In this document: piece after piece, positions 26,229-35,545 of the stretch
Position numbering within the stretch: position 1 is the stretch's first letter
Layout of the letters: the number at the start of each line of letters is the position of its first letter
Assembly (NCBI GenBank): GCA_026692665.1
Contig: JAPLOF010000020.1
Span: 62,001 to 126,000 of the forward strand
DNA from: Planctomycetota bacterium
GTDB taxonomy: Bacteria > Planctomycetota > UBA1135 > GCA-002686595
Reading direction: 5' to 3'
Length of the DNA stretch: 64,000 nt
Program-made: the position numbers and the translations under genes
The notes under the pieces: generated by a model
Databases searched by the model: none
Seen by the model: only the letters and a program-made list of their open reading frames with translations
Told to the model about the DNA's origin: nothing

Positions 26229-27914
26229 TCATCGAGCCTGCAGACGCGCTCGACCCGGCGGCCCTGGAACCACGATCACGGGATCGCTGCGCTGCGTCCG
26301 GATCGGCGAAGTGACCTCGAATCGATAGGTCCAAGGGGCGAGTCCCGCCAGGACATACGAATTCTCCGCGCATGCATGCCCGAAGTAGGGCGAGTCGTTG
26401 CCCTCCGCGTAGATCGAGACGTAGACGCTGTCAGGGGGAGTCAGTCCCTCCGCGAACTCGAGTTCCAGGGAGACTGCGCCCATCTCGTGCAGGGCAATCG
26501 TCGTCGTGGCTTCTCGAGACCCGATCCTCACGAAAGATGGGGGGGCACTGCGCGGCGGGCTCCGGTGAAGGTTCGTAACGGCCGAGAAGACCACTTCGTA
26601 CTCGCCGAAGGGGATCCCCTCCTGCACGAGTCCCTCTTCGGGGAGCGACCGCACCGCGAACTCACAGTAGGCGTCAGGGCCCGAGATCAGCCGGACGACA
26701 CCGAGCGGCCCACACGCATCCGATGCAGCCCATCGATCCACGGGCGCATCCTGGAATCGCACGCGCAGGCTGCCCCAGCCTGCAGCCTGCGCCCGGAGCG
26801 GGAGGTCGAGGACGGGCACATCGCCAAGGAGCTCGATCGCAGGCAGAGGGACCCGGACGTCGAACGGTTCGTACCCGGGGAGCTTGCCGAAGTACTCCAG
26901 TGGCCCGATCGCGTTCGCCCAGACTCTGGACGTGTAGAGGAAGAGACGATCGTACTGCCCGCCAGGTGCCGCCGAGTTCGCAGGCAGCTCGCCGAGAACG
27001 GAGAGCAGGCTCGACATCCGGTCCACACGGATCACTTCGGCGTCCGCTAGCCTCCAGGCTGGCGCATCCGAGTCGAAGAGTCCGGGCGAAGCTCGCGGCG
27101 CACCGAGACCGCCATCGCTGAGCAGGATCCTCCGCCCATACAGTCGACCCAGCCGCACAACCACGGTCGAGTCGGCGGCGCGAACGTTCCGCGAGTAGTC
27201 CGTGGTGACGTAGCCCCTGGCGGTCGCGTACACGGAGTACGCGGTGCTCCGAAGCGCTCCATCGAGGTGGAACGTGCCGTCCTGCCCGACGGCCGCGACG
27301 AGGACTTCGGGGGAACTCAGAAGCCCGTCGAGGTCCGGAGGTTCGAAGCGCTCGAGGTGCTCCGGGATCGCTACGGCCCTGGTTCCCAAAGCTGGCAAAG
27401 TGCCGTCCAGGCACTCGACGCGGCCCTCGATCGGCTCGCCGGGGCGAATCTCGATCTCGACCTGCTCTGGAGGGCAATCCATCCAGCCGAAAGCGCCCCA
27501 GTCCGCGGTGTCCATCTGCCGAGCGACCAGCCGACCACCACCGGCGGCAGGCAGTGCGACGCGCAGTTCCCCAGCCTCGTTCGTCGCGCCGAGCACCCGG
27601 AATCCGAAGCCATGGCATTCTGTGACCTGGGCTCGTGGCACTGGACGGCGTTCTGCGTCTCGGACTCGCACTGCAACGACGCGGGATCGCTCGTCCTCCG
27701 CGAGTCTGCTCCGGGGATTCGAAGCAGGTACCGCGTCGATCGCTCCGCTTCCCGTCGTCGATGGTCCTGGTGCAGGCGGGCCCGTCAGTTCCGGGCCCCC
27801 CTGCGAGGAGTTCTCATCTGGATTCCGGGCGACCTTCCACGCAAACCACACGAGTCCACCGAAGAGGAGCAGCGCGATCCCGGCCAGTTTCTGGTGCCGA
27901 ACTCGACTCGCCAT
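26229..27914 (-). CDS. membrane-anchored protein with carboxypeptidase-regulatory-like beta domains
   Basis: 561 residues. One N-terminal membrane span (about 11-27, IALLLFGGLVWFAWKVA), then a Pro/Gly-rich linker and a row of beta-sandwich modules. The clearest is VAVRVRDAERRPVPRAQVT with ATNEAGELRVALP, the carboxypeptidase regulatory-like pattern. Later modules (DSTVVVRLGRLYGR; YEVVFSAVTN; YVLAGLAPWTYRFEV) look related. No catalytic motif. Base composition is about 65% GC, lower than its neighbours. Its stop is nine bases from the convergent S1 gene. Confidence 0.65.
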   Translation of the reverse strand: MASRVRHQKLAGIALLLFGGLVWFAWKVARNPDENSSQGGPELTGPPAPGPSTTGSGAIDAVPASNPRSRLAEDERSRVVAVRVRDAERRPVPRAQVTECHGFGFRVLGATNEAGELRVALPAAGGGRLVARQMDTADWGAFGWMDCPPEQVEIEIRPGEPIEGRVECLDGTLPALGTRAVAIPEHLERFEPPDLDGLLSSPEVLVAAVGQDGTFHLDGALRSTAYSVYATARGYVTTDYSRNVRAADSTVVVRLGRLYGRRILLSDGGLGAPRASPGLFDSDAPAWRLADAEVIRVDRMSSLLSVLGELPANSAAPGGQYDRLFLYTSRVWANAIGPLEYFGKLPGYEPFDVRVPLPAIELLGDVPVLDLPLRAQAAGWGSLRVRFQDAPVDRWAASDACGPLGVVRLISGPDAYCEFAVRSLPEEGLVQEGIPFGEYEVVFSAVTNLHRSPPRSAPPSFVRIGSREATTTIALHEMGAVSLELEFAEGLTPPDSVYVSIYAEGNDSPYFGHACAENSYVLAGLAPWTYRFEVTSPIRTQRSDPVIVVPGPPGRARLQAR

Positions 27915-27950
27915 GACGTGAGGCTGCCGGACTCGCGGGAGCTGGCTGAC

Positions 27951-28487
27951 TCAACCTCCTCCACCGGGAGCGGGAATCGGGGCACACTTCCCGATGTAGT
28001 AGTCGTCCGCGGTCCCTGGGCCACCGGGCTGGAGCTTGACCTGGCAGTCGCCAGCCCCACATGTCGAGGTACCGCACGTGCCCTTGGCGGATGCCTGATA
28101 GCAGGTCCCAGTCATGCCCGACGGGCAGGCCACCGTCCTGTAGATGGCATGGCAGCAGTTGGGCTCTCCACCGGGGGAGCACTCCGGGCAGTACGTGTAG
28201 GTACCGACGGCGTCGGAGGTGTCGACCGTCGCCGGGCACCTCGTGCCCGAGCAGTTTCCTTCGCAACTCGCGCGCAGGGACTGCGTGCCCGACGCGGGAG
28301 TCGTGGACACCGTGTTGTAGGTGGCGTCGATCGCTCCGGTGGGCCGGAACTCCATGTGGCAGCCGCTCTGCGCCGCGGACATGCTGGGCGAGAACAGCAC
28401 GAGCAACGCCGCGCAGCAGAACGTGAGGACGGCACGCGGCGGCACGAAAAGCCGGGACCAGGAACTCGACGGGCGCACGAAGGACAT
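27951..28487 (-). CDS. secreted Cys-rich protein, unknown function
   Basis: 178 residues. A long signal peptide ends near SAAQ (about 40). The mature 138 residues hold 14 cysteines in clusters (SCEGNCSGTRC; YCPECSPGG; NCCHAIY; ACPSGMTGTC; GTCGTSTCGAGDC), an even number as expected for seven disulfides. It ends in a Pro/Gly tail (PAPGGGG). No family recognised. Lower GC than its surroundings, and the only partner on the same strand is the membrane-anchored protein 36 bases downstream. Confidence 0.6.
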   Translation of the reverse strand: MSFVRPSSSWSRLFVPPRAVLTFCCAALLVLFSPSMSAAQSGCHMEFRPTGAIDATYNTVSTTPASGTQSLRASCEGNCSGTRCPATVDTSDAVGTYTYCPECSPGGEPNCCHAIYRTVACPSGMTGTCYQASAKGTCGTSTCGAGDCQVKLQPGGPGTADDYYIGKCAPIPAPGGGG

Positions 28488-28586
28488 GGAGGTCTCCGCT
28501 CCGGGTTGGTCGGAACGAACCCCGTGCCTGAAGGAAGGCAGCGATCCGCGGTTCGGTCCAGGTGCGCGAGGCTAGCTCGGACCGGT

Positions 28587-28597
28587 GGGGGGGGGGG
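28587..28597. repeat. 11-G homopolymer run
   Basis: Eleven consecutive G about 100 bases upstream of the Cys-rich gene start, that is C11 on its coding strand. Such runs can slip during replication. Similar runs precede mscL (17106-17117) and the YdiY-like gene (18701-18708). Confidence 0.6.
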
Positions 28598-28757
28598 CAA
28601 GCGTTCCCTGAATCCAGGCAGGGTGGTCCGACCCGGGCATAGGGCCACACCCAGGTGCAAAGTCCCATGTCGACCGTCCAGGAGTCCCCCTCAGGAACAT
28701 TCGGATTCCGGAGTCGACTCCCGACGGTCGAAGGTGCCCGCTCGGATAGCCCCTGTC

Positions 28758-29858
28758 CTACGCAGCCGCGAGCTTCGTCAGCTTCTCGCCGACCGCCACC
28801 GCCTCGACCGCGCTCGACGCGACGCCGTCCGCGCCGACGATCTTCCACAGGTCGGGCACGATCTGGAACGGCGACCCGCCGACCAGGATCGGGAGGTTGC
28901 GCCCGCGCGTCGCGGCGCGTACCGCTTGGATCATCTCGGCGGTCGGGCGCACGTGCAGGACGAGCTTCGCGGCGACCGCGACGAGGTCGACCTCGAAATC
29001 GCGCACGGCCATGGCGACGTCCTCGGGCGGCGTGCTCGCGCCCAGGAAGACGACGTCCCAACCGGCCATCTCGAAGTGGTCCGCGACCATGCGCAGGCCG
29101 ATGTCGTGCAGGTCGCCGTTCGCCGACGTGATGAGCACGCGCTTTCCGTTGCGCGGCTTGCGCGGCATGCGCGCGTTCACGATCGACATCACCTGTTCGG
29201 TGATGCGCGAGGAGAGGTGCTCCTCGGCCACGTGGATCTCGCCGCGCTGCCACATGCGTCCGATCTCGATCTGCGCGCGCCCGAGGACCTTCGAGTAGAG
29301 GTCCGTCACGCTCATGCCCCCGGCGATCGCGTTCTCGGCCAGACGGATGGCGTCCAGACGCCGACCCTCGAAGACGGCCAGCAAGTACTGGCGCGCGAGC
29401 TCGACGTGGATGCCCGTGCCCTCGAGAGGGCTCGGGCTCTCGGACGGCGCGACCTCGAAGTGCTTCATCCCGGCCTCGGCGACCGCGGCCGCGGAGCGGG
29501 CCGCTTCCGCGGGCAACTCCGCCGCGAGTTCGTCGCGCAGCGCGCGCAGCAGATGGCGGAGGGCAGTCAGGTCCGCGTGACGGGCGGCGAACGCCTGCTT
29601 GAGCCAGCCCACCTGGTCCTCGTACAGCGCCGGGCATCCGACGAGGAGCGCTTGCGCGACATGATCGACCAGGCTCTCAGCGTGGACTTGGAGGTCGGGA
29701 AAACCCGTCCGGCCGAGTTCGGCCATCTGCTCGGGATGCGCCGTCGACATGCGCACCACCGCGCCGGCCGCGTGGGCTTTCCTGGCGGAGAGCAGCAGGG
29801 AGGCGACGAACTGTCCGTGGATGTCCAAAGCGGACAGAGTTGTACCTTGAACTTTCAT
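28758..29858 (-). CDS. cobalamin-binding protein with partial STAS-like N-terminus
   Basis: 366 residues. Residues about 140-235 form the helical B12-binding cap (YLLAVFEGRRLDAIRLAENAI; GRAQIEIGRMWQRGEIHVAEEHLSS, with a Trp and a conserved E-H). About 240-360 is the Rossmann-type B12 domain with NGDLHDIG (Asp 249, His 251, Gly 254), the His ligating cobalt. Residues about 8-52 look like the second half of a STAS domain (LDIHGQFVASLLLSARKAHAAG). No DNA-binding or kinase domain is fused, so it is a free sensor or corrinoid protein. No methyltransferase is adjacent. An upstream start giving a full STAS domain was not found. Confidence 0.82.
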   Translation of the reverse strand: MKVQGTTLSALDIHGQFVASLLLSARKAHAAGAVVRMSTAHPEQMAELGRTGFPDLQVHAESLVDHVAQALLVGCPALYEDQVGWLKQAFAARHADLTALRHLLRALRDELAAELPAEAARSAAAVAEAGMKHFEVAPSESPSPLEGTGIHVELARQYLLAVFEGRRLDAIRLAENAIAGGMSVTDLYSKVLGRAQIEIGRMWQRGEIHVAEEHLSSRITEQVMSIVNARMPRKPRNGKRVLITSANGDLHDIGLRMVADHFEMAGWDVVFLGASTPPEDVAMAVRDFEVDLVAVAAKLVLHVRPTAEMIQAVRAATRGRNLPILVGGSPFQIVPDLWKIVGADGVASSAVEAVAVGEKLTKLAAA

Positions 29859-30142
29859 CCGGTCCCAGAACTACGGCTGCGCCCCGGCCGTGGATTCGAT
29901 CCGCTGGAAGTCTGGCCCGGCTCGGCACGGGAACTCGATGGCGCAGTCGGCGATCGGGGGGAACTCGCGGCCGAGCCTGTGCTCCCAGCGCGCGCGGGGC
30001 ACCGAATTCCGCCTGCCCGGCGGCATCCGGACCCGCGAAGAGGCCACCGGCGCGGCGGGGTGTGCGGTGCGTCGGCGGCGGATCGATCGGGCCGGCACGA
30101 GGCCGACCCCGCGCGCGCCGAGGGTCTCCGCCCGCGTGCGGC

Positions 30143-30460
30143 TCACTCGGGTTCGAGCGTCGCGCAGAGCGGGAAGCCCGAGGGGCGCGCCGTCGAGCGG
30201 ACCTGCTCGACGTACAGCTCGCCGCGCTCGAACGTCGTGATCTCGACGACCGCCGCGCCGGTGTCGTGGACCTCGTGCGTCAGGCGCACGGCCTCGCGCC
30301 GCTCCTTGTGGAACAGGCGCACGAGGAGGTCGATCACGAACTCGAACGTCGTGATGTCGTCGTTGAGGAGGATCACCTTCCAACGCGGCGCGACGCGGCT
30401 CTCCGCGCTGGTTTCGGTGCGCGTCTCGACTTTCGGCAGCAGGGTGGGGGCCGCGGCCAT
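30143..30460 (-). CDS. clpS: ATP-dependent Clp protease adaptor ClpS
   Basis: 105 residues, the usual length. A flexible N-terminal tail (about 1-26) precedes WKVILLNDDITTFEFVIDLLVRLF (the ND-D-x-T/TFE family hallmark that contacts the N-degron), then HKERREAVRLTHEVHDTG and a closing beta part. It delivers N-end-rule substrates to ClpA or ClpC, neither of which is encoded here. It stands alone, with 284 bases of non-coding DNA to the next minus-strand gene. Confidence 0.92.
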   Translation of the reverse strand: MAAAPTLLPKVETRTETSAESRVAPRWKVILLNDDITTFEFVIDLLVRLFHKERREAVRLTHEVHDTGAAVVEITTFERGELYVEQVRSTARPSGFPLCATLEPE

Positions 30461-30574
30461 GCCCTGATTCTAGCGAGCCCGCGCGGGAGCGTGGTCTTTC
30501 GGGAAGGCGGGCCCTCCCGCGTCGGGGCCCGGCGAACTCGCCATTCCGGCCCCGGGGACACTACGATTCCCGCC

Positions 30575-31495
30575 TTGCACACGACCCGCACCGCCCGGAA
30601 GCTCGCCCTCGCCCTGCTCCTCGCCTGCACCGCGAGCGGGTGCTCCATCGAACGCTATGCGACCGGAAAGGTCGCCGACGCCCTGGCGGGGACGGGCGGG
30701 ACGTTCGCGTCCGACGAGGACGTGGACTTGATCCGCGAGGCTTCTCCCTTCGGCCTGAAGCTGATGGAGAACGTGCTGCAGTCCCAGCCGGACCACCAGG
30801 AACTCCTCACGGCGCTGGCGCGCGGGTTCGTGCAGTACGCCTACGCCTTCGTGGCGCTCGACGGCGACATCGCGGAGTCGGAGAGCCTCGCGCGCGCCGA
30901 GGCGCTGCGCGAGCGGGCGCGCAAGCTCTACCTGCGCGGACGCGAGTACGGGCTGCGCGCGCTCGAGGTCTGCCAGCCCGGCTTTCGCGCCGAGCTCCAA
31001 CGCGATCCGCGCGCCGCCGCCGCGATGCTGCGCGCTCCCGAGATGGAGGCGCTCTACTGGACCTCCGCGGGCTGGGGTGCCGCGATCGCGCTCTCGAAGG
31101 ACCGCCCCGACGTGGTCGCCGACCAGCCCGTGCTGGAGGCGTTGCTGGACCGCGCGCTGCTGCTCGACGAGGGCTACGGCGCGGGCGCGCTGCGCACCAT
31201 CCTCATCTCCTACGAGCCGTCACGCATCGGCGGCGATCGCGGGGCGAGAGACCGCGCGCGCAAGCAGTTCGAGCGCGCCGTCGAGCTCTCGCGCGGTCGG
31301 TCGGTCGGCCCGTACGTCGCGCTGGCGGAGTCCGTGGCGATCGCCGAGCAGGATCGGGCGGAGTTCCTGCGCCTCCTCGGCGCGGCCCTGGCGATCGAGG
31401 TCGATGCCGCGCCGGAGCGCCGCGTCGAGAACCTCGTGCAGCAGCGCCGCGCGCGCTGGCTCCTCTCGCGCGTCGACGAGTTGTTCCTCGAATGA
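30575..31495 (+). CDS. TRAP transporter T-component lipoprotein (TatT family)
   Basis: 306 residues from TTG 30575, which begins a lipoprotein signal (ALALLLACTASGC, Cys near 23); no ATG or GTG fits better. The body is helical and matches the TatT trimer-forming family: GKVADALAG near the mature start, FGLKLMENVLQSQPDHQELLTALARGFVQYAYAFV, the YWTSAGWGAAI block and TPR-like helices to the end. In Treponema the T component binds the substrate-binding protein in the periplasm. The next gene starts 19 bases downstream, making a T-P-QM operon. Confidence 0.85.
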   Translation: MHTTRTARKLALALLLACTASGCSIERYATGKVADALAGTGGTFASDEDVDLIREASPFGLKLMENVLQSQPDHQELLTALARGFVQYAYAFVALDGDIAESESLARAEALRERARKLYLRGREYGLRALEVCQPGFRAELQRDPRAAAAMLRAPEMEALYWTSAGWGAAIALSKDRPDVVADQPVLEALLDRALLLDEGYGAGALRTILISYEPSRIGGDRGARDRARKQFERAVELSRGRSVGPYVALAESVAIAEQDRAEFLRLLGAALAIEVDAAPERRVENLVQQRRARWLLSRVDELFLE

Positions 31496-31514
31496 CCTGG
31501 CGGACCATCGAACC

Positions 31515-32537
31515 ATGATCACGATCCTCGGCCTCGTTTCCGCACTGTCCTTCGCGCCCGCGCCGGTCCCGGCCAGAGCCGCGGCTCCGGCCGTCGATCG
31601 CAAGCCGACCAAGCTCGCGACGCTCGTGCCCAAGGGGTCGAGCTACCACAAGTCGCTCCTCGCGATGGCCGAGGCCTGGAAGGGCGGTCCCGACGGGGGC
31701 GCGCCCGTCACGATCTATCCCGACGGGACGATGGGCGGCGAGGCGGACATGGTGCGGCGCATGCGCGCCGGGCAGCTCCAGGCCGCGCTGATCAGCGTCA
31801 CGGGCCTGCGCGAGATCGACCCGTCGGTCACGGCGCTCCAGAACCTCCCGCTCCTGTTCGAGAACCTCGACGAGGCCGCCGCGGTGCGCACGATGCTCCT
31901 GCCGCGCATCGAGAAGACCCTGGCGGACAAGGGTTTCGTGTCGCTCTTCTTCGGCGACGTCGGCTGGGTGCGGTTCTTCACCAAGGAACCCGTAAAGACT
32001 CCCGACGACATGAAGCGCGTCAAGTTCTTCACGTGGTCGGGTTCGACGGACCAGGCCGATTTCATGAAGGGCATGGGCTGGAACCCGGTCCTGCTCGAGA
32101 CGGCGGACATCCTGCCGGGACTCCAGACGGGCTTGATCGACGGCGCGCCGGTCGTGCCGTTCTTCGCGCTGAAGGCTCAACTGTTCGGCGTGGCGAAGAA
32201 CATGCTCGAGATCGATTGGGCGCCGCTCGTCGGTGCGCTCGTCGTCACGCAGAAAGCCTGGAACGAGCTGCCGCCGTCCCTGCGCGAGCACTGCCGCGCC
32301 TCGGCCGCGCGCACCGGCGCCGAGATCACCGAGAACAGCCGCAAGGAGAACGACGAGGCCGTCGAGGCGATGAAGAAGCGCGGGCTCGTCGTGCAGCCGA
32401 TGACGCCCGAGCTGAAGGCCGGCTGGCGCGCGTTCATGGAGCCCATCTGGCCCAAGCTGCGCGGACTCGACGTTCCGGCCGACCTGTACGACGAAGTGAT
32501 GCGCATCGTCGCCGAGCTGCGCGCGGCGAAGCGATGA
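31515..32537 (+). CDS. TRAP transporter substrate-binding protein (DctP family)
   Basis: 340 residues. A signal peptide ends near ARA (about 25). The DctP fold is read from KLATLVPKGSSYHKSL, GGEADMVRRMRAGQLQAALISVTGL, the conserved Arg/Lys area of MKRVKFFTWSGSTDQADF and the long C-terminal helix. It captures an organic anion or related ligand in the periplasm. The usual ligand-sensing block near residue 170 is VKFFTWSGS, not R-x-P-x-S, so I do not name the substrate. Its stop overlaps the next start (ATGA). Confidence 0.9.
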   Translation: MITILGLVSALSFAPAPVPARAAAPAVDRKPTKLATLVPKGSSYHKSLLAMAEAWKGGPDGGAPVTIYPDGTMGGEADMVRRMRAGQLQAALISVTGLREIDPSVTALQNLPLLFENLDEAAAVRTMLLPRIEKTLADKGFVSLFFGDVGWVRFFTKEPVKTPDDMKRVKFFTWSGSTDQADFMKGMGWNPVLLETADILPGLQTGLIDGAPVVPFFALKAQLFGVAKNMLEIDWAPLVGALVVTQKAWNELPPSLREHCRASAARTGAEITENSRKENDEAVEAMKKRGLVVQPMTPELKAGWRAFMEPIWPKLRGLDVPADLYDEVMRIVAELRAAKR

Positions 32538-34372
32538 GCTCCGCGGCCGCCGACACGGTGTCGCGGCCGCTCGCCGTACGGGCGCTGCGCGGTGTGGAGG
32601 ACACCGTGCTCGCGCTCGCCCTGGGCGCGATCGCGATCCTGCCCGTGGCGGAGATGATCCTGCGCGCCTCCGGTTCCGCGGGCATCCCCGGCGCGAGCGC
32701 GGTGACGCAGCACCTCGTGCTGCTCGTGGGCATGCTCGGCGGAGCGGTCGCCGCGCGCGAGCGGCGCATGCTGTCGCTCTCGACGATCGACGCGTTCCTG
32801 AAGGAGCCCTGGCGCGCGGCGGCGCACCTCGCGACGCATGCCCTCGCCGCCGGCGTGGCGGCCTGGCTCGCGATCGCCGGCTGGCAATTCGTCGCGGACG
32901 AGCGCGCCGTGGCGCGCGAACTCGCCTGGGGGATCCCGTTGTGGGTGGTGCAGCTCGCCATCCCGATCGGGTTCGCGTTGGTTTCGGCGCGACTCGCCTG
33001 GGCGGCGGGGAAGGGCTGGAGGGGTCGTGGGATCGCCTTCGCCATTCTCGTTGGCGTCCTCGCGCTCGGCGCATTCGGGCCGGCGGATCCATCCAACCTC
33101 GTCACGCCCGCGCTCGTCCTGCTGGGCCTCGCGACGCTGCTCGGCGCGCCCATCTTCGTCACGCTGGGCGGTGCCGCCCTGATCCTCTTCTGGGGAGCCG
33201 GGGAACCGATCGCGTCGATCCCGATCGACCACTACCGCCTCGTCACGAACCCGAGCCTCGCTTCCATACCGCTCTTCACGCTGGCGGGGTACTTCCTCGC
33301 CGAGGGCGGCGCGTCGAAGCGCCTGCTCGCGGTGTTCCAGGCCTGGTTCACGGGCTTCCGCGGCGGTCCGGCTCTCGTCACCGCGCTCGTCTGCGCCTTC
33401 TTCACGAGCTTCACGGGCGCGTCGGGCGTCACGATCCTGGCGCTCGGCGGACTCTTGCTGCCGATCCTCCTCGCGGCCGGGTACCGCGATCGACCTGCTC
33501 TCGGCCTGCTGACCGGAGCGAGCTCGCTCGGGATGCTCTTCCCGCCGTGCCTCCCGATCGTGCTCTACGCGATCGTCGCGCAGGTTCCGATGCGCGACAT
33601 GTTCCTGGGCGGAATCCTGCCCGGCTTCGTGCTCGTCGCCGCGACGGTCGCGTGGGGGATCCGGGCCGGACCGCCGGCTGTCGAACGCCGGCCGTTCGAT
33701 GCCGGCGCCGCCTGGCGCGCCGCGTGGGCCGCGAAGTGGGAGCTGGCGCTGCCCCTCGTCGCGATCGGGGCCCTGTTCGGAGGCTTCGCGACGCCGGTCG
33801 AGGCCGCGTGCATCACCGCCCTCTACTCCGCGTTCACCCAGGTCGTGGTGCACCGCGACCTCTCGCCGATCCGCGGGACGGGCAAGGTCCTCGTCGAGTG
33901 CGGGCTCGTGATCGGTGGCGTGCTCCTCATCCTGGGCGTCGCGCTGGCCTTCACGAACTGGCTCGTGTTCGAGGACATCCCGACCCAGCTGCTCGACGGG
34001 GTCACGGCGCGCGTCGAGTCGAAGTGGGTGTTCCTGCTGCTCTTGAACGTGTTCCTGCTCGTCGTCGGCTGTTTGATGGACGTGTTCTCCGCGATCGTCG
34101 TCGTCGTGCCGCTGATCGTGCCGTTGGGCGAGCACTACGGGATCGAGCCCATCCACCTGGGCGTCGTCTTCCTGGCGAACCTCGAGCTCGGGTACCTCAC
34201 GCCGCCCGTGGGGATGAACCTGTTCCTGGCCAGCTATCGCCTGCGGAAGCCGATGTCGGAGGTCTACCGCGCGGTGCTGCCCGTGCTCGCCGTGATGATC
34301 GTCGGTGTCCTCGTCATCACGTACGTGCCGTGGTTCTCGACCTGGCTCCCGGGTCTCTTCGCGGGACCGTGA
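32534..34372 (+). CDS. TRAP transporter fused permease (DctQ-DctM)
   Basis: 612 residues. Residues 1-170 form a four-helix DctQ-like small permease (GAIAILPVAEMILRASGS; QHLVLLVGMLGGAVAARERRMLSLST), and about 180-612 form the large DctM permease with 11 or 12 spans (GGPALVTALVCAFFTSFTGASGVTI; LTGASSLGMLFPPCLPIVLYAI; LEL-GYLTPPVGMNLF). Natural QM fusions are known in the family. It imports the P-bound substrate using an ion gradient. It overlaps the P gene by four bases. Confidence 0.92.
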   Translation: MSSAAADTVSRPLAVRALRGVEDTVLALALGAIAILPVAEMILRASGSAGIPGASAVTQHLVLLVGMLGGAVAARERRMLSLSTIDAFLKEPWRAAAHLATHALAAGVAAWLAIAGWQFVADERAVARELAWGIPLWVVQLAIPIGFALVSARLAWAAGKGWRGRGIAFAILVGVLALGAFGPADPSNLVTPALVLLGLATLLGAPIFVTLGGAALILFWGAGEPIASIPIDHYRLVTNPSLASIPLFTLAGYFLAEGGASKRLLAVFQAWFTGFRGGPALVTALVCAFFTSFTGASGVTILALGGLLLPILLAAGYRDRPALGLLTGASSLGMLFPPCLPIVLYAIVAQVPMRDMFLGGILPGFVLVAATVAWGIRAGPPAVERRPFDAGAAWRAAWAAKWELALPLVAIGALFGGFATPVEAACITALYSAFTQVVVHRDLSPIRGTGKVLVECGLVIGGVLLILGVALAFTNWLVFEDIPTQLLDGVTARVESKWVFLLLLNVFLLVVGCLMDVFSAIVVVVPLIVPLGEHYGIEPIHLGVVFLANLELGYLTPPVGMNLFLASYRLRKPMSEVYRAVLPVLAVMIVGVLVITYVPWFSTWLPGLFAGP

Positions 34373-34420
34373 TGGACGCCGCTCGGCCCTCGGGTCGCCG
34401 GGCGGACCGCGATCGGGACG

Positions 34421-35545
34421 TCAGCGCTTGACGACCGCCAGCCGGCGCTCGACTTCGGAGAGGAACCACGTGGTGTCCACGAACCGCTCCGGTGTCGCGA
34501 AACCCTGCGGCGCGCCGCGTCCGCTGGCCATGTGGTGCGCGACGATCGTGATGCCCCAGCACGTCGTGAGCTCCATCGCGGCGAACTTCGTCGTGCGGTC
34601 CGCGGGCACGTCGAAGCGGTACTCGTACCCGCGGCGCAGACCGTCGCGTTCCGCGGTGCCGCGCACGGACAGGATGAGCAGGTCGCGGTCCTTCGCCGGG
34701 TCGTAGAGGAGAACGGGGTCCGCGGCCAGGCGCTCGGCCAGCTCGCGGTCGCGCGCCGCGTCGCCGCGCAGGAATCCGAGCGTCCGCCAGCCCTGCACGA
34801 GGCCCCAGTGCCCGTCGTAGCGGATCGTGCGGTAGTCGTACTCGCGCACGCCGCAGCTCTTCAGGTACGCGACCACCTGCGGCGAGTTGTTCGAGGTCGG
34901 CGAGCACTCGAGGCCCTCGTCGAAACGTTCGATCACGGAGACCGCCGGCTGCGTGGTGACCCTGCCGGCGCGCAGACAGGGGACGTCTCCGCTGTACTCG
35001 CTGATCAGGCCCCAGGGGCTGAAGACGAGCTTGTACAGCAGCGGATTCACCGCCGGGTCCGGACGCTCGAGCGGCAGGCCGCCGCAGCGCACGCGCACCT
35101 CGTCGCAGCCGTGGACCTTGGCGCAGTGGACCGCCAGCACGTTCGAGATCCCGGGCGAGACGCCGCACTCGGGCACGACGGGGATGCGGGAACGCGCGGC
35201 GAGCTTCTCCTGAGCGGCCACCGTCGACGGGTTCCCGCCCAGATCGCAGAAGGCCGTGGCCGCCTCGATCGATCGGCGCGTGAGCTCCAGGTTGGCGGAG
35301 TACGGCGCGCAGGACAGCACGACGTCCGCGTCGGCGAGGTCCGTGTCGGTCGCCGTGGCGGCGAAGCGCAGGACTCGGGCCCGCACGCCGAGCAGCTTCG
35401 CGAGGCGTTTCCTCGCGGCCGCACCGCGCGCCGCATCGGGCTCGACGACGAGGACCTCGCGTGCCTCGCAGTGGAGCACGAGGTCGTGGGCTGCGGCGGT
35501 GCCCTGGCGACCGGCACCGAAGACGACGTAGGCGAAGCGGGTCAT
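34421..35545 (-). CDS. saccharopine-dehydrogenase-like oxidoreductase
   Basis: 374 residues. N-terminal Rossmann fold with VVFGAGRQGTA (G-x-G-x-x-G) and an acidic residue after strand 2 (VVEPD), which favours NAD. Then ADVVLSCAPY and FCDLGG, the pattern of saccharopine dehydrogenase and carboxynorspermidine synthase relatives. The C-terminal substrate domain has VVPECGVSPGISNVLA and YEYRFDVP. It might be a lysine 6-dehydrogenase or a polyamine enzyme; the sequence does not decide. It stands alone. Confidence 0.8.
   Translation of the reverse strand: MTRFAYVVFGAGRQGTAAAHDLVLHCEAREVLVVEPDAARGAAARKRLAKLLGVRARVLRFAATATDTDLADADVVLSCAPYSANLELTRRSIEAATAFCDLGGNPSTVAAQEKLAARSRIPVVPECGVSPGISNVLAVHCAKVHGCDEVRVRCGGLPLERPDPAVNPLLYKLVFSPWGLISEYSGDVPCLRAGRVTTQPAVSVIERFDEGLECSPTSNNSPQVVAYLKSCGVREYDYRTIRYDGHWGLVQGWRTLGFLRGDAARDRELAERLAADPVLLYDPAKDRDLLILSVRGTAERDGLRRGYEYRFDVPADRTTKFAAMELTTCWGITIVAHHMASGRGAPQGFATPERFVDTTWFLSEVERRLAVVKR

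Noticed and set aside
29859-30142. Short open frames between the cobalamin-binding gene and clpS, possibly the missing STAS half
   Set aside because: No frame gives a recognisable STAS N-terminus; a frameshift would be needed, so none is annotated.
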